Shown: in pieces, positions 1 to 6,989 of the stretch
Layout of the letters: each line of letters begins with the position of its first letter
How positions within the stretch are numbered: position 1 is the stretch's first letter
Source of the DNA: Rickettsiales bacterium
Lineage (GTDB): Bacteria > Pseudomonadota > Alphaproteobacteria > Methylaequorales > Methylaequoraceae
Assembly (NCBI GenBank): GCA_002715305.1
Contig: PAYV01000013.1
Span: forward strand, 1 to 11,806
Direction: 5' to 3'
Length of the DNA: 11,806 nucleotides
Notes under the pieces: generated by a model
Databases searched by the model: none
Told to the model about the DNA's origin: nothing
What the model saw: only the letters and a program-made list of their open reading frames with translations
Position numbers and translations under genes: made by a program

Positions 1-1131
1 AATGCATTACCAATTATTCAAAATTTTGGACAGCAAAAAAGAATGGGAAAAAAATTTAATTTAATAGCTGAGTCATACATTCGTTCAAGTATAAAGAATC
101 AAACAGTAAATGCTTTTTTAGGACCACTTCAGAGGATATCGACATTTCTTATAGTAATTTTTTCAATTTTAATTTATTGGAAATTAGGTGAAGGTGAATC
201 AAAAGTAATATTTTCATATATAATTATTTTTTTAGTAATACTTAGTAAACTTAGCGGTCCTTTCACAAATTTAAATCTTATTAGATCAACAATTGCACAG
301 CAAACACCATTTGTTACTAGATTACTAAAGTTTTTTGAGGAAAATAATAGTAAAACCAGAAGCATAAAAAAAGAAATTTCAATAAAAAATATTGAAAAAA
401 TAGAATTTAAAAATGTTTCTTTTGATTACGATAAGAAAACAATTTTATCTAATATTAATTTTAAAATTTTAAATGGAGAACAAATTGCTATTGTTGGAGA
501 ATCTGGTTCAGGAAAATCAACATTAGTTTCTTTAATGAATTCAGATTTAAAACCTAAAACCGGAAAAATTTTAATTAATTCGAAAAACTTAAAAAGTTTT
601 TGTAGAGACTATTGGCAAGGTTTCGTTTCATATGTTTCTCAAAAATCATATATGTTTAATTTTACACTAGCTGAAAATGTTAAATTTGGCAATCCAAAGA
701 CTAGTAACGAAAATTTAGAAAAGGTTCTAAAATTATCTAATGCTAAAAATTTTGTAACTAAATTACCAAAAAAAATTCATACAATTATTGGAGAAGGAGG
801 AAAAAATCTCTCAGTTGGTCAAGTACAAAGACTTGCGATTGCTAGAGCCCTAATTGTAAATAAACCATTAATTATTTTAGATGAAGTAACAAGCGCTCAA
901 GATGTGCATTCTGAGAAAAAAATCAAACATACATTAGATAATCTTAAAATAAAAAAAACCGTCGTAATTGTTTCACATAGAATTGGATTGATTAAAAATG
1001 CTGATAGAATTTTTGTTCTTTCTGAGGGAAAGCTAGTTGAAAACGGTAGCCATAATGAATTAATTAGACTGGATGGATTTTATAAAAATTTATATAAAAA
1101 ATATTTAAAGAAAGATACGATTGCTAAGTAA
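1..1131 (+). CDS. ABC exporter, fused membrane and ATPase domains (5' truncated)
   Basis: The reading frame is open from base 1, so the gene starts upstream. The Met at 43 lies inside the membrane domain and is probably not the true start. Counting from that Met, residues ~30-75 hold two hydrophobic helices, the last of a type-I exporter membrane domain. An ATPase domain follows, with Walker A GESGSGKST (152-160), Q-loop YVSQ (197-200), signature LSVGQ (256-260; consensus LSGGQ), Walker B LIILDE (276-281), D-loop SAQD (consensus SALD) and switch His SHR (311-313). Catalytic residues are intact, so it should be an active homodimeric inner-membrane exporter. In MsbA and PglK relatives the same architecture flips lipid A or lipid-linked oligosaccharides. 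In this glycan locus a flippase role is a reasonable inference, but the substrate cannot be read from the sequence. Its stop overlaps the next gene by 11 nt. Confidence 0.93.
   Translation, partial: NALPIIQNFGQQKRMGKKFNLIAESYIRSSIKNQTVNAFLGPLQRISTFLIVIFSILIYWKLGEGESKVIFSYIIIFLVILSKLSGPFTNLNLIRSTIAQQTPFVTRLLKFFEENNSKTRSIKKEISIKNIEKIEFKNVSFDYDKKTILSNINFKILNGEQIAIVGESGSGKSTLVSLMNSDLKPKTGKILINSKNLKSFCRDYWQGFVSYVSQKSYMFNFTLAENVKFGNPKTSNENLEKVLKLSNAKNFVTKLPKKIHTIIGEGGKNLSVGQVQRLAIARALIVNKPLIILDEVTSAQDVHSEKKIKHTLDNLKIKKTVVIVSHRIGLIKNADRIFVLSEGKLVENGSHNELIRLDGFYKNLYKKYLKKDTIAK
1107..1114 (+). promoter_or_regulatory. weak purine-rich ribosome-binding site for the TTG start at 1121
   Basis: AAAGAAAG ends 6 nt before TTG 1121. 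The frame has an in-frame TAA at 1106-1108, and between that stop and 1121 the only codons are AGA, AAG, ATA and CGA. TTG is therefore the only usual start codon available, and this site is consistent with it. Confidence 0.35.
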
Positions 1132-1894
1132 ATTATTAATTCCACCGATATTTTTAATTTTTTTTAGATTTTTAAAAAGAAAAAGATTTAAAAATATTAG
1201 CTTATATAATTTGTATGACCCTATTTTTTCACCGTGGAAATTTACAAAATCAAAACACGATCTAAAAAATATATCCAAGTATGAAAAATTTGACTTACTT
1301 AAATTTGAAGAATTAAGAAATAAAATTTTAGACATAACATTAGTAAGTAATGATAGATTATGGTTATTGTATAAGTTATCTCAGAATGCTATCGTGCTTG
1401 AGGGTGATTTTGTTGAATGTGGAGTTTATAAAGGTGGGACAGCATTATTACTCTCAGAAATTTTAAGATCTTCTAGAAAATCTAAAAAAAAACTGTACCT
1501 TTTTGATACTTTTAAAGGAATGCCAAAAACTAACAAACAAGTGGATAATCACCAAATGGGTGATTTTGCTGACACATCTGTAGATAGTGTTTTTAAAAAA
1601 ATTCATAATCCGCAATCAATTATTATTATTGATGGAAAACTTCCTAATTCTATAAAAAAAACTAACATTAAGAAAATTAGCTTTTTACATATTGATTTGG
1701 ATATTTATTCAAGCATTCTTGAAACATTAAAAATCTTATACAAAAAAGTTATCCCCGGCGGAATTATACTGTTTGATGATTGCGGATTTATTTCATGCTA
1801 TGGAGCTAGAGTTGCAGTTAATGAATTTTTTTCAAATAAGAAGGAAAAACCAATATATCTTCAAACAGGGCAAGCATTTATAATTAAAAGATGA
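1121..1894 (+). CDS. TylF/MycF-family SAM-dependent O-methyltransferase
   Basis: This is probably a metal-dependent sugar O-methyltransferase that caps or modifies a glycan residue with S-adenosylmethionine. In the 257-aa protein the SAM-binding region is ECGVYKGGTA (99-108). FDTFKGMP (128-135), HIDLDIYSS (190-198) and FDDCGF (218-223) follow. The acidic residues D192, D219 and D220 match the metal-binding aspartates known in MycF/NovP relatives. The first ~18 residues are hydrophobic and are followed by KRKRF, so the protein may be membrane-associated. The start is TTG 1121, because a stop lies just upstream and no ATG occurs before residue ~134. It overlaps the ABC gene by 11 nt and the next gene by 4 nt, indicating coupled translation. 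Family assignment is firm. The acceptor is unknown: macrolide and aminocoumarin sugars are the known substrates, and here a polysaccharide sugar is inferred. Confidence 0.88.
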   Translation: MLSKLLIPPIFLIFFRFLKRKRFKNISLYNLYDPIFSPWKFTKSKHDLKNISKYEKFDLLKFEELRNKILDITLVSNDRLWLLYKLSQNAIVLEGDFVECGVYKGGTALLLSEILRSSRKSKKKLYLFDTFKGMPKTNKQVDNHQMGDFADTSVDSVFKKIHNPQSIIIIDGKLPNSIKKTNIKKISFLHIDLDIYSSILETLKILYKKVIPGGIILFDDCGFISCYGARVAVNEFFSNKKEKPIYLQTGQAFIIKR

Positions 1895-2790
1895 ATAAAT
1901 TACAAATATTAAATATTCATTCTGTAGTTAATGAAAAATCAATTGAATATTTTAATTATTTAGTCAGAAATTTAAAGCATACTGCAAAAATTAGTCATAG
2001 ATTGTTTTTTTTTACTCACTGTTTAGATGAAAAGTCTTATCGCTTTTACAGAGATTCAAAATTAGTAAGCAACGCTTATCAATCTTTTAAACAAAAAGAC
2101 GCATACAGAAAAAAAACAATTCAGGATTGGAAAGTTTTTCTAAAGGCAATACTTTTTAGAAAGATTCATTTGCATGGCTCTAATGGTCATGCGTGTGGCT
2201 TAAATAGTATTGTTAGAAATTTTAATAAATTTGAGGGACATAATCTCATTATTGATGCTGATTGTGCTGTTATAAGCAATTACTGGGATGATATTATATG
2301 TAAATGGTTAAAAAATTTTGATCTGATAGGAACTAATTATGAGGAAAAAGGAGGATATACCTCGGGAAATGGTTTAAACCAAACCTATAAAAAACTTCCC
2401 AATGCAGTTTTTATGGTTATTAAAAATGGAATTGACTTATCAAAATTGAATTGGATGCCGAATAAAGAGAAAAATTTAAAAATTCAAACTAAGAAGTTAT
2501 CATCTGTTTACAACTTACCATTAGGATATGAACTTGTAAGAGATGTTGGATGGAGATTACCCTCGCTTATTTATGAAAAAAAACTTAAGGTTAAAGTTTC
2601 GAGATATATCACTTTAAAAAATAAATTGAGAAAACTAAAAACTGGATATGAATACAATCAAGAATATCATTTTGACAATGCTTTATTCATTGGTCATCAG
2701 AGAGGTTCAGCCAGATTTGAATTTAGAAAAAGTAAATTTTCTAAAAATTTTTACAAATGTGTTGAGGATTTAGTAGGAAAACCAGAATGA
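1891..2790 (+). CDS. putative glycosyltransferase, GT-A-like (divergent)
   Basis: This 299-aa soluble protein has no signal peptide or clear membrane helix. The best clue is LIIDADCAV (119-127), which resembles the DxD nucleotide-sugar/metal motif of GT-A glycosyltransferases (D122, D124). It is preceded by HGSNGHACGLN (95-105) and followed by NYWDD (130-134), an arrangement seen in GT2-like proteins. GHQRGSAR near residues 268-275 is another His/Arg-rich segment that may contact substrate. The ATG at 1891 overlaps the methyltransferase stop as ATGA, so the two are translationally coupled. I infer it adds a sugar during assembly of the surface glycan. I cannot name the family, donor or acceptor, and a nucleotidyl- or other sugar-nucleotide-using enzyme is not excluded. 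Confidence 0.6.
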   Translation: MNKLQILNIHSVVNEKSIEYFNYLVRNLKHTAKISHRLFFFTHCLDEKSYRFYRDSKLVSNAYQSFKQKDAYRKKTIQDWKVFLKAILFRKIHLHGSNGHACGLNSIVRNFNKFEGHNLIIDADCAVISNYWDDIICKWLKNFDLIGTNYEEKGGYTSGNGLNQTYKKLPNAVFMVIKNGIDLSKLNWMPNKEKNLKIQTKKLSSVYNLPLGYELVRDVGWRLPSLIYEKKLKVKVSRYITLKNKLRKLKTGYEYNQEYHFDNALFIGHQRGSARFEFRKSKFSKNFYKCVEDLVGKPE

Positions 2791-3338
2791 AAAAATTCTT
2801 TAAAACACCAATGAAAACTGATGAATTTATTATTAAAGATTTGGAGTTAAAGGAAATTGAAATTGCAAGAAACCTTCATAATGATAACAGTGTATTAAAA
2901 TTTTTAACAGATCCGTCGAAAGTATCTAAAATTCAACAGTCTAAATGGTTTTTTTCATTAGAGCAATCTTCTAAATCCTTCAGACTTATAATTTTTGAAA
3001 AAAATTCTATGACTTTTGTAGGAATATTTAGAATAGACCAACTTGATTTAAAAAATAAATCAGTTGTCATAGGTCTTGATATTACTCCAAAACAAAGAGG
3101 TAAAAAATTTTCTTTAAAAATTTATCATTATTTACTGCAATATATTTATAAAATTGGCATAAATAGAGTTTCTCTTGAAACCTTAGAAACAAATTATGTA
3201 GCAATAAATTTATATAAAAAGTTAGGGTTTAAGAATGAAGGAAGACTTAGAGAAGCAATTTGGAGAGATGGGAGATTTTTAGATTGTATAAAATTTTCAC
3301 TTTTGAAGAAAGAGTATTTAGATGCTAAAAATTTTTAA
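2787..3338 (+). CDS. GNAT-family N-acetyltransferase (RimJ/RimL/PseH-like)
   Basis: The 183-aa length is typical of single-domain GNAT acetyltransferases, which move an acetyl group from acetyl-CoA to an amine. Beta-strand 4 followed by the pyrophosphate-binding loop appears as IGLDITPKQRGKKFSLKI (95-112). The later signature ETNYVAINLYKKLGFKNEG (134-152) is the Asn-x-x-Ala-x-x-x-Tyr-x-x-x-Gly-Phe pattern of the RimJ/RimL branch, and REAIWRDGRFLD (155-166) closes the domain. PseH, which acetylates a UDP-4-amino sugar in pseudaminic-acid synthesis, belongs to this branch. With a 4,6-dehydratase and an aminotransferase downstream, acetylation of an amino-sugar nucleotide is the likely role, but that is inference. 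ATG 2787 overlaps the previous stop by 4 nt, and AGGA (2775-2778) lies 8 nt upstream. A second in-frame ATG at 2811 is less well placed. Confidence 0.85.
   Translation: MKKFFKTPMKTDEFIIKDLELKEIEIARNLHNDNSVLKFLTDPSKVSKIQQSKWFFSLEQSSKSFRLIIFEKNSMTFVGIFRIDQLDLKNKSVVIGLDITPKQRGKKFSLKIYHYLLQYIYKIGINRVSLETLETNYVAINLYKKLGFKNEGRLREAIWRDGRFLDCIKFSLLKKEYLDAKNF
3309..3314 (+). promoter_or_regulatory. ribosome-binding site for the gene at 3322
   Basis: AAAGAG lies 7 nt before ATG 3322, inside the end of the GNAT gene. It supports the 3322 start, which gives a 17-nt overlap, the longest in the window. Confidence 0.5.
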
Positions 3339-3903
3339 AAAAATAATTCCTCAAAATATTAAAACAAAGATCGCAAATACAAGATTGTTTATTTTCAGAA
3401 TAATTTTAAAACTAAATAGTTATATGTTCTTCAATTTAGTGAGGATGAAAGTTTACAAAATCTTGGGTATGAGAATAGAAAAAAATGCCACTATATGGTG
3501 TGGAGCAAAAATCAATCACCCTGATAAAATTTTTCTTGGTGAAAACTCAGTTATTGGACCTTCTACAAAACTATTATCCCAGGGTACAATCGAAATAGGA
3601 AAAAATGTAAATATTTCTGGATTCAGTTTTATTATTTCTCAAGAACATAATACATCGGACCCGCAACTTAAAACTATATTAAAAAAAATAATTATTGAGG
3701 ACTACGCATGGATTGCTACAAACGCAACAATACTCCCAGGGGTAAAAATTGGTAAAGGAGCGGTTGTAGGTGCAGGAGCAGTAGTTACAAAATCAGTTAA
3801 ACCGTTTGAAATTGTAGCTGGAAATCCTGCAATAAAAATTGGCAACAGAGAAAAAAAATTGGATTACAAAACATTTTCACCAAATGGTATTAAATGGTTA
3901 TAA
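3322..3903 (+). CDS. left-handed beta-helix (hexapeptide-repeat) acyltransferase
   Basis: This 193-aa protein has a basic, partly hydrophobic N-terminal helix (1-~50). Imperfect hexapeptide repeats follow, including GAKINHPDKIFLGENSVIGP (61-80), IEIGKNVNISG (90-100) and ATILPGVKIGKGAVVGAGAV (135-154), with the terminal signature IVAGNPA (164-170). That is the parallel beta-helix of trimeric O- or N-acetyltransferases such as the WcaF, NodL, LacA and NeuD relatives. H109 in SQEHNTSD (106-113) sits where the catalytic His of this fold usually lies. It most likely acetylates a sugar of the glycan using acetyl-CoA. Donation from the carrier protein at 6756 is possible but unsupported. It follows the GNAT gene with a 17-nt overlap and precedes the only real gap in the cluster. 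Confidence 0.87.
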   Translation: MLKIFKKIIPQNIKTKIANTRLFIFRIILKLNSYMFFNLVRMKVYKILGMRIEKNATIWCGAKINHPDKIFLGENSVIGPSTKLLSQGTIEIGKNVNISGFSFIISQEHNTSDPQLKTILKKIIIEDYAWIATNATILPGVKIGKGAVVGAGAVVTKSVKPFEIVAGNPAIKIGNREKKLDYKTFSPNGIKWL

Positions 3904-3940
3904 ATTTTGTTAAAAATATCACTGGTTTCCTAATTACAAT
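3904..3940 (+). other. 37-nt intergenic spacer, the longest gap in the window
   Basis: I see no hairpin, no -10/-35 pair and no good Shine-Dalgarno sequence here. The downstream frame is closed by TAA at 3911-3913 and has no ATG, GTG or TTG before 3941. It may simply be a seam between gene blocks. Confidence 0.6.
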
Positions 3941-4630
3941 ATGAAAAATATTCGCAAAAATAATTTTTTTTCCCAAGATTATTATGAATCAATATTAAAA
4001 AAAGCTATTGATTCCAAATATACTTTTGTTACTTTTAGATCTTTTTTTAAAGATTTAAAAAAAAAAAGAAAAAAAATAGCCATTTTGCGTCATGATATTG
4101 ACCAAAAAATAAGTAGGACAAAAATTTTTCATGAGGTAGAAGATTCCATGAAAATAAAATCTACAAATTTTCTTTTAATTCATGATGTCAACTACAATTG
4201 TTTTGATTTAAATACATTATCTTTATTTTTAAATGCTGAAAAAAAAGGTCATGAAATTGGATTACATACAAATTTTGTTGAGACTTCAAAAATTTTAAAT
4301 TTAAAACCAGACCTAACTTTGAAAAAAGAATTATTAATGATTAGAAATTACTTTAAAGTTACTGGAGTTGCTTGTCATAGAAATATTGACTACTTGTATA
4401 ATAGTCTTCCGTATTTACAAAAAAATTGGAAAAGAATCAGTAAAGAGAATAATCTTTTATATGATGCATACGGTCATAACTTAATGAGTAATAATGTGTT
4501 TATAAATGAGTCAACAAATCATCTAGGATGGAGAAATCATACACCTGAAGATATAATTGAATCTGGTAAAAATTTTATATTATCAACACATCCGCATTGG
4601 TGGCACAAGGAGCATCCGTTTGAAGATTAA
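3941..4630 (+). CDS. polysaccharide-deacetylase-like (NodB-fold) protein, divergent
   Basis: This 229-aa protein carries the motifs of a divergent NodB/CE4-like deacetylase branch. RHDID (50-54) takes the place of the usual TFDDG and supplies the Asp base and metal-ligand candidates. GHEIGLHTN (103-111) supplies His ligands, although the second His of a classical HTxxH is absent. ACHRNIDYL (144-152) and STHPHWW (215-221) match the later His/Arg and His-Pro motifs. There is no signal peptide, so it is probably cytoplasmic and would act on a sugar nucleotide or lipid-linked precursor rather than on exported polymer. It would remove an N- or O-acyl group. The gene overlaps the formyltransferase by 11 nt, suggesting a deacylate-then-formylate sequence. 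The A-rich tract at 4057-4076 lies near its start. ATG 3941 is the only start available after the stop at 3911. Confidence 0.72.
   Translation: MKNIRKNNFFSQDYYESILKKAIDSKYTFVTFRSFFKDLKKKRKKIAILRHDIDQKISRTKIFHEVEDSMKIKSTNFLLIHDVNYNCFDLNTLSLFLNAEKKGHEIGLHTNFVETSKILNLKPDLTLKKELLMIRNYFKVTGVACHRNIDYLYNSLPYLQKNWKRISKENNLLYDAYGHNLMSNNVFINESTNHLGWRNHTPEDIIESGKNFILSTHPHWWHKEHPFED
4057..4076 (+). repeat. poly-A tract (A11-G-A8) inside a coding region
   Basis: Eleven A residues (4057-4067), one G and eight A residues (4069-4076) encode the Lys/Arg patch at residues 40-45 of the deacetylase-like protein. It is the longest near-homopolymer in the window and could be a slippage site. In such AT-rich DNA it may also be incidental. 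Confidence 0.8.
4607..4612 (+). promoter_or_regulatory. strong Shine-Dalgarno that fixes the TTG start at 4620
   Basis: AAGGAG, the clearest ribosome-binding site in the window, ends 7 nt before TTG 4620 inside the end of the deacetylase-like gene. It argues for 4620 over the more upstream in-frame TTG at 4557. Confidence 0.8.
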
Positions 4631-5318
4631 AAATAAAATAGTTGTTATAGCAACAAACTGGGATTGGGGTAAAAAAGTTTTTGAAAATTTAAAAAAACTT
4701 AATAAAGAGTTTGTATTTATATTAATAGAAAATGAAAAATCTTTTATTAATTTTTTAAAAAAATGTAATCCCGACTTAATTTTTCTTGTTGGTTGGAGTC
4801 ATATAATATCAAAAAATATTGTCAAAAGAAATTCTATCTATGGAATTCATCCTTCAGATCTTCCAAATTACGCTGGTGGATCTCCCATACAGCATCAAAT
4901 AATAGATGGATTGGTAAGAAGTAAAATCACACTATTTGAAATAGACTCCAAAATTGATAATGGTAAAATAATTTCAAAAAAACCAATATCTCTAGAAGGA
5001 AACCTTGATCAGGTCCTTGAAGAAATTTCAAGAAAAAGTTTAGTATTAATAAACAATTTTATAAAAATGAATCCTGAAATAAATAAAATCAAAATATCTC
5101 AAAATAATAAGATTAATAATAAAAAAAAAGTGTTACTCAAAAGATTTAAGCCAGAGGATGGAAGTATTGACAAAAAAACTATTCCAAATTTAACAACCCT
5201 AGAACTTTATAATTTGATACGTTGTAGAGAATTTCCATATCCTAATGCTTATATTGAAGATAAATTGGGAAGACTTTATTTTCAAAAAGTTGACTTTAAA
5301 AAGTTTCAGAAAAAATAG
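4620..5318 (+). CDS. formyltransferase-family protein, probable sugar N-formyltransferase
   Basis: From TTG 4620 the protein has 232 aa. The Rossmann-like start KIVVIATNWDWGKKV (6-20) is followed by the formyl-THF/catalytic loop GIHPSDLPNYAGGSPIQ (75-91), then FEIDSKIDNGKI (106-117). A C-terminal KRFKPEDGSID (174-184) and NLIRCREFPYPNAY (198-211) resemble the equivalent segments of ArnA-type enzymes. The family moves a formyl group from 10-formyl-THF to an amine. At under 250 aa it is shorter than Met-tRNA formyltransferase (about 315 aa), and the locus favours an amino-sugar acceptor. The triad in ArnA/FMT is Asn-His-Asp. Here H77 and D113 are present, but the Asn position is G75. The start is set by AAGGAG at 4607. 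It overlaps its neighbours by 11 and 1 nt. Confidence 0.8.
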   Translation: MKIKNKIVVIATNWDWGKKVFENLKKLNKEFVFILIENEKSFINFLKKCNPDLIFLVGWSHIISKNIVKRNSIYGIHPSDLPNYAGGSPIQHQIIDGLVRSKITLFEIDSKIDNGKIISKKPISLEGNLDQVLEEISRKSLVLINNFIKMNPEINKIKISQNNKINNKKKVLLKRFKPEDGSIDKKTIPNLTTLELYNLIRCREFPYPNAYIEDKLGRLYFQKVDFKKFQKK

Positions 5319-6766
5319 TGCTAAATTATTTTTCATCAAAATCAAAAATTTTATCGGAATCCGACGGAACAATTTGGGACCATAGCAAAATTAGTTTTCA
5401 TAAAGAACTAATAAAATCTGTTCTTGTTAAAAAAAAATTAAATAGATCCGAAATTATTATTTTAGTATCCAACCAAAGAGCCATTTTTTTTTCTTCTCTT
5501 TTTGCAATTTGGGAATTAGGGTTTTGTGCTGCTTGTATCAGCCCATCAACTACAATATCAGAATTAAAAAATATTATAAAAAAAACAAAATCAAAAATTA
5601 TTATTGATTATGAAATCAAGAATATATTTTATAGGGAACTGAAAATTGATTCGATTGATACAAAAAATCTTAAAAACATTGAAATAAAAAATATAACTCT
5701 AAATCATGTTAATTTTGATAATAATGCCTTAATTATTTTTACATCTGGAACAACAAATCAGCCTAAAGGTGTAGTACATACTTTTAGATCAATTTATACA
5801 AGAATAAATTTAAACAAATATCATATTGGAGAATTTTCTTTAAAAAATACCCTCTGTCCTTTACCAACACATTTTGGACATGGATTAATTGGAAATTGTC
5901 TAACAAGTTTATATTCTGGGACAACATTACATTTGCTTGATAAATTTTCTACGACTCATGCTCTGAGATTTAATGAAATAATTGATGAACTAAAAATCAC
6001 CTTTTTATGCTCTGTACCAACAATGTGGAAATTAATTTTAAAAGTATCAAAAAAACCGAAAAAAAAAAATGTAAGAATACATATTGGCTCTTCTTCATTA
6101 TCCAATCATTTAATGAGACAAGTCGCAAAATGGGCAAATTCAAAAAATATTTATAATATGTATGGAATTACGGAAACTTGCAATTGGATTGGGGGTAAGA
6201 AATTATTTTTAAAGAATAAAAATGGAGAAGTTGGAAGACCTTGGGGTGGAAAATATGCAATTTTAGCTTCAAACAATGTTATTTTTGAAGGTAAAGGAGA
6301 GATTTTAATTAATACACCATCTATCATGAGAGGATATTTCAAATCTATTGTTGAAACTAAAAAGTCTTTTTACAATGGTTGGTTTAAGACAGGAGATTAC
6401 GGCGAACTAAAATATAATGGTGAACTCACAATAACTGGAAGAATTAAAAATGAAATTAATAAGTCTGGATTAAAGATTTATCCAGAAGATATTGATTTGT
6501 TGCTAGAAAAGCATCCATTGGTGATTGAATCGTATACTTTTGGACTTGAAGATGAGATTACAGGTGAAGTAGCTTGTACTGCAATTCAAGTTTCTAATGA
6601 TTCAAAAAAAAATAGAAACCTGATAATAAAATTTTGCAAGGATAATTTTCTTAGTGAGAAACAACCTGACAAATGGTTTTGGTTAGATAAAATTCCTAAA
6701 AATGAAAGAGGAAAAGTTATAAAAAAAGATGTTATTGAACTGTGTAGTCGCTTAAATGATTGTTGA
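5318..6766 (+). CDS. AMP-forming acyl ligase (ANL superfamily), ACP-partnered
   Basis: This 482-aa adenylate-forming enzyme would activate a carboxylic acid with ATP and load it on a thiol. The core motifs are in order: TSGTTNQPKG (142-151, ATP loop), MYGITET (281-287), GWFKTGD (354-360), hinge GRIKNEINKSG (374-384) and the C-terminal ERGKVIKK (463-470), whose K466 fits the conserved adenylation Lys. All are close to consensus, so activity is expected. The next gene encodes a free carrier protein and overlaps by 11 nt, so the acceptor is probably that protein's phosphopantetheine arm, as for DltA/DltC. CoA is the alternative. The acid substrate is not evident. The start is GTG 5318, overlapping the formyltransferase stop by 1 nt, with only a weak ribosome-binding site. 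An A11 tract lies at 6059-6069. Confidence 0.9.
   Translation: MLNYFSSKSKILSESDGTIWDHSKISFHKELIKSVLVKKKLNRSEIIILVSNQRAIFFSSLFAIWELGFCAACISPSTTISELKNIIKKTKSKIIIDYEIKNIFYRELKIDSIDTKNLKNIEIKNITLNHVNFDNNALIIFTSGTTNQPKGVVHTFRSIYTRINLNKYHIGEFSLKNTLCPLPTHFGHGLIGNCLTSLYSGTTLHLLDKFSTTHALRFNEIIDELKITFLCSVPTMWKLILKVSKKPKKKNVRIHIGSSSLSNHLMRQVAKWANSKNIYNMYGITETCNWIGGKKLFLKNKNGEVGRPWGGKYAILASNNVIFEGKGEILINTPSIMRGYFKSIVETKKSFYNGWFKTGDYGELKYNGELTITGRIKNEINKSGLKIYPEDIDLLLEKHPLVIESYTFGLEDEITGEVACTAIQVSNDSKKNRNLIIKFCKDNFLSEKQPDKWFWLDKIPKNERGKVIKKDVIELCSRLNDC
6059..6069 (+). repeat. A11 homopolymer inside the ligase gene
   Basis: Eleven A residues encode the Lys-rich segment at residues 248-251 (KKKN). Length change here would frameshift the ligase before its YGITE motif. 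It is probably a by-product of AT-rich composition. Confidence 0.8.
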
Positions 6767-6989
6767 AGATAAAATAAAAAAATTTCTTGCAAAGATTTTG
6801 AGAATTAGTTCCCATAAAATCAAAAATGATACAAATATGAATAATACAACTCAATGGGATAGCATTGCATATATAAGAATTATTTTAGCCTTAGAAGAAA
6901 AGTTTAAAATAAAATTAAAAAATTCAGAAAATTCAAAAATAACTTCGCTCATGGCTATTCAAAAAATATTTAAAAAGTATGATAAATAA
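6756..6989 (+). CDS. free-standing acyl carrier protein
   Basis: This 77-aa protein matches the size of a single carrier domain. The phosphopantetheine site is WDSIAYIRI (34-42), with S36 as the modified Ser in a D-S-I context. It is followed by the helix-II/III pattern ALEEKFKIKL (45-54). Housekeeping AcpP has D-S-L and is strongly acidic. This one has a Trp before the Asp and many Lys residues, like specialised carriers in DltC-type or non-ribosomal loading systems. It overlaps the ligase by 11 nt and the lyase by 11 nt, so its likely job is to hold the acyl group made or activated by those two enzymes. It needs a 4'-phosphopantetheinyl transferase encoded elsewhere. The acyl group and the final acceptor are unknown. 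Confidence 0.9.
   Translation: MIVEDKIKKFLAKILRISSHKIKNDTNMNNTTQWDSIAYIRIILALEEKFKIKLKNSENSKITSLMAIQKIFKKYDK

Noticed and set aside
1105..1335. Minus-strand open frames, for example here and at 6151-6342, 6586-6792, 10349-10600 and 11302-11490
   Set aside because: They lie antisense inside well-supported genes, lack recognisable domains and are short. They are expected by-products of AT-rich coding sequence.
3904..3940. Terminator or promoter in the 37-nt spacer
   Set aside because: No stem-loop with a T tract and no convincing -10/-35 pair is visible.
4557..4619. An upstream in-frame TTG at 4557 as the formyltransferase start
   Set aside because: It would add 21 residues lying wholly inside the deacetylase-like gene and has no good ribosome-binding site. 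AAGGAG at 4607 points to TTG 4620, just before the family's first beta-strand.
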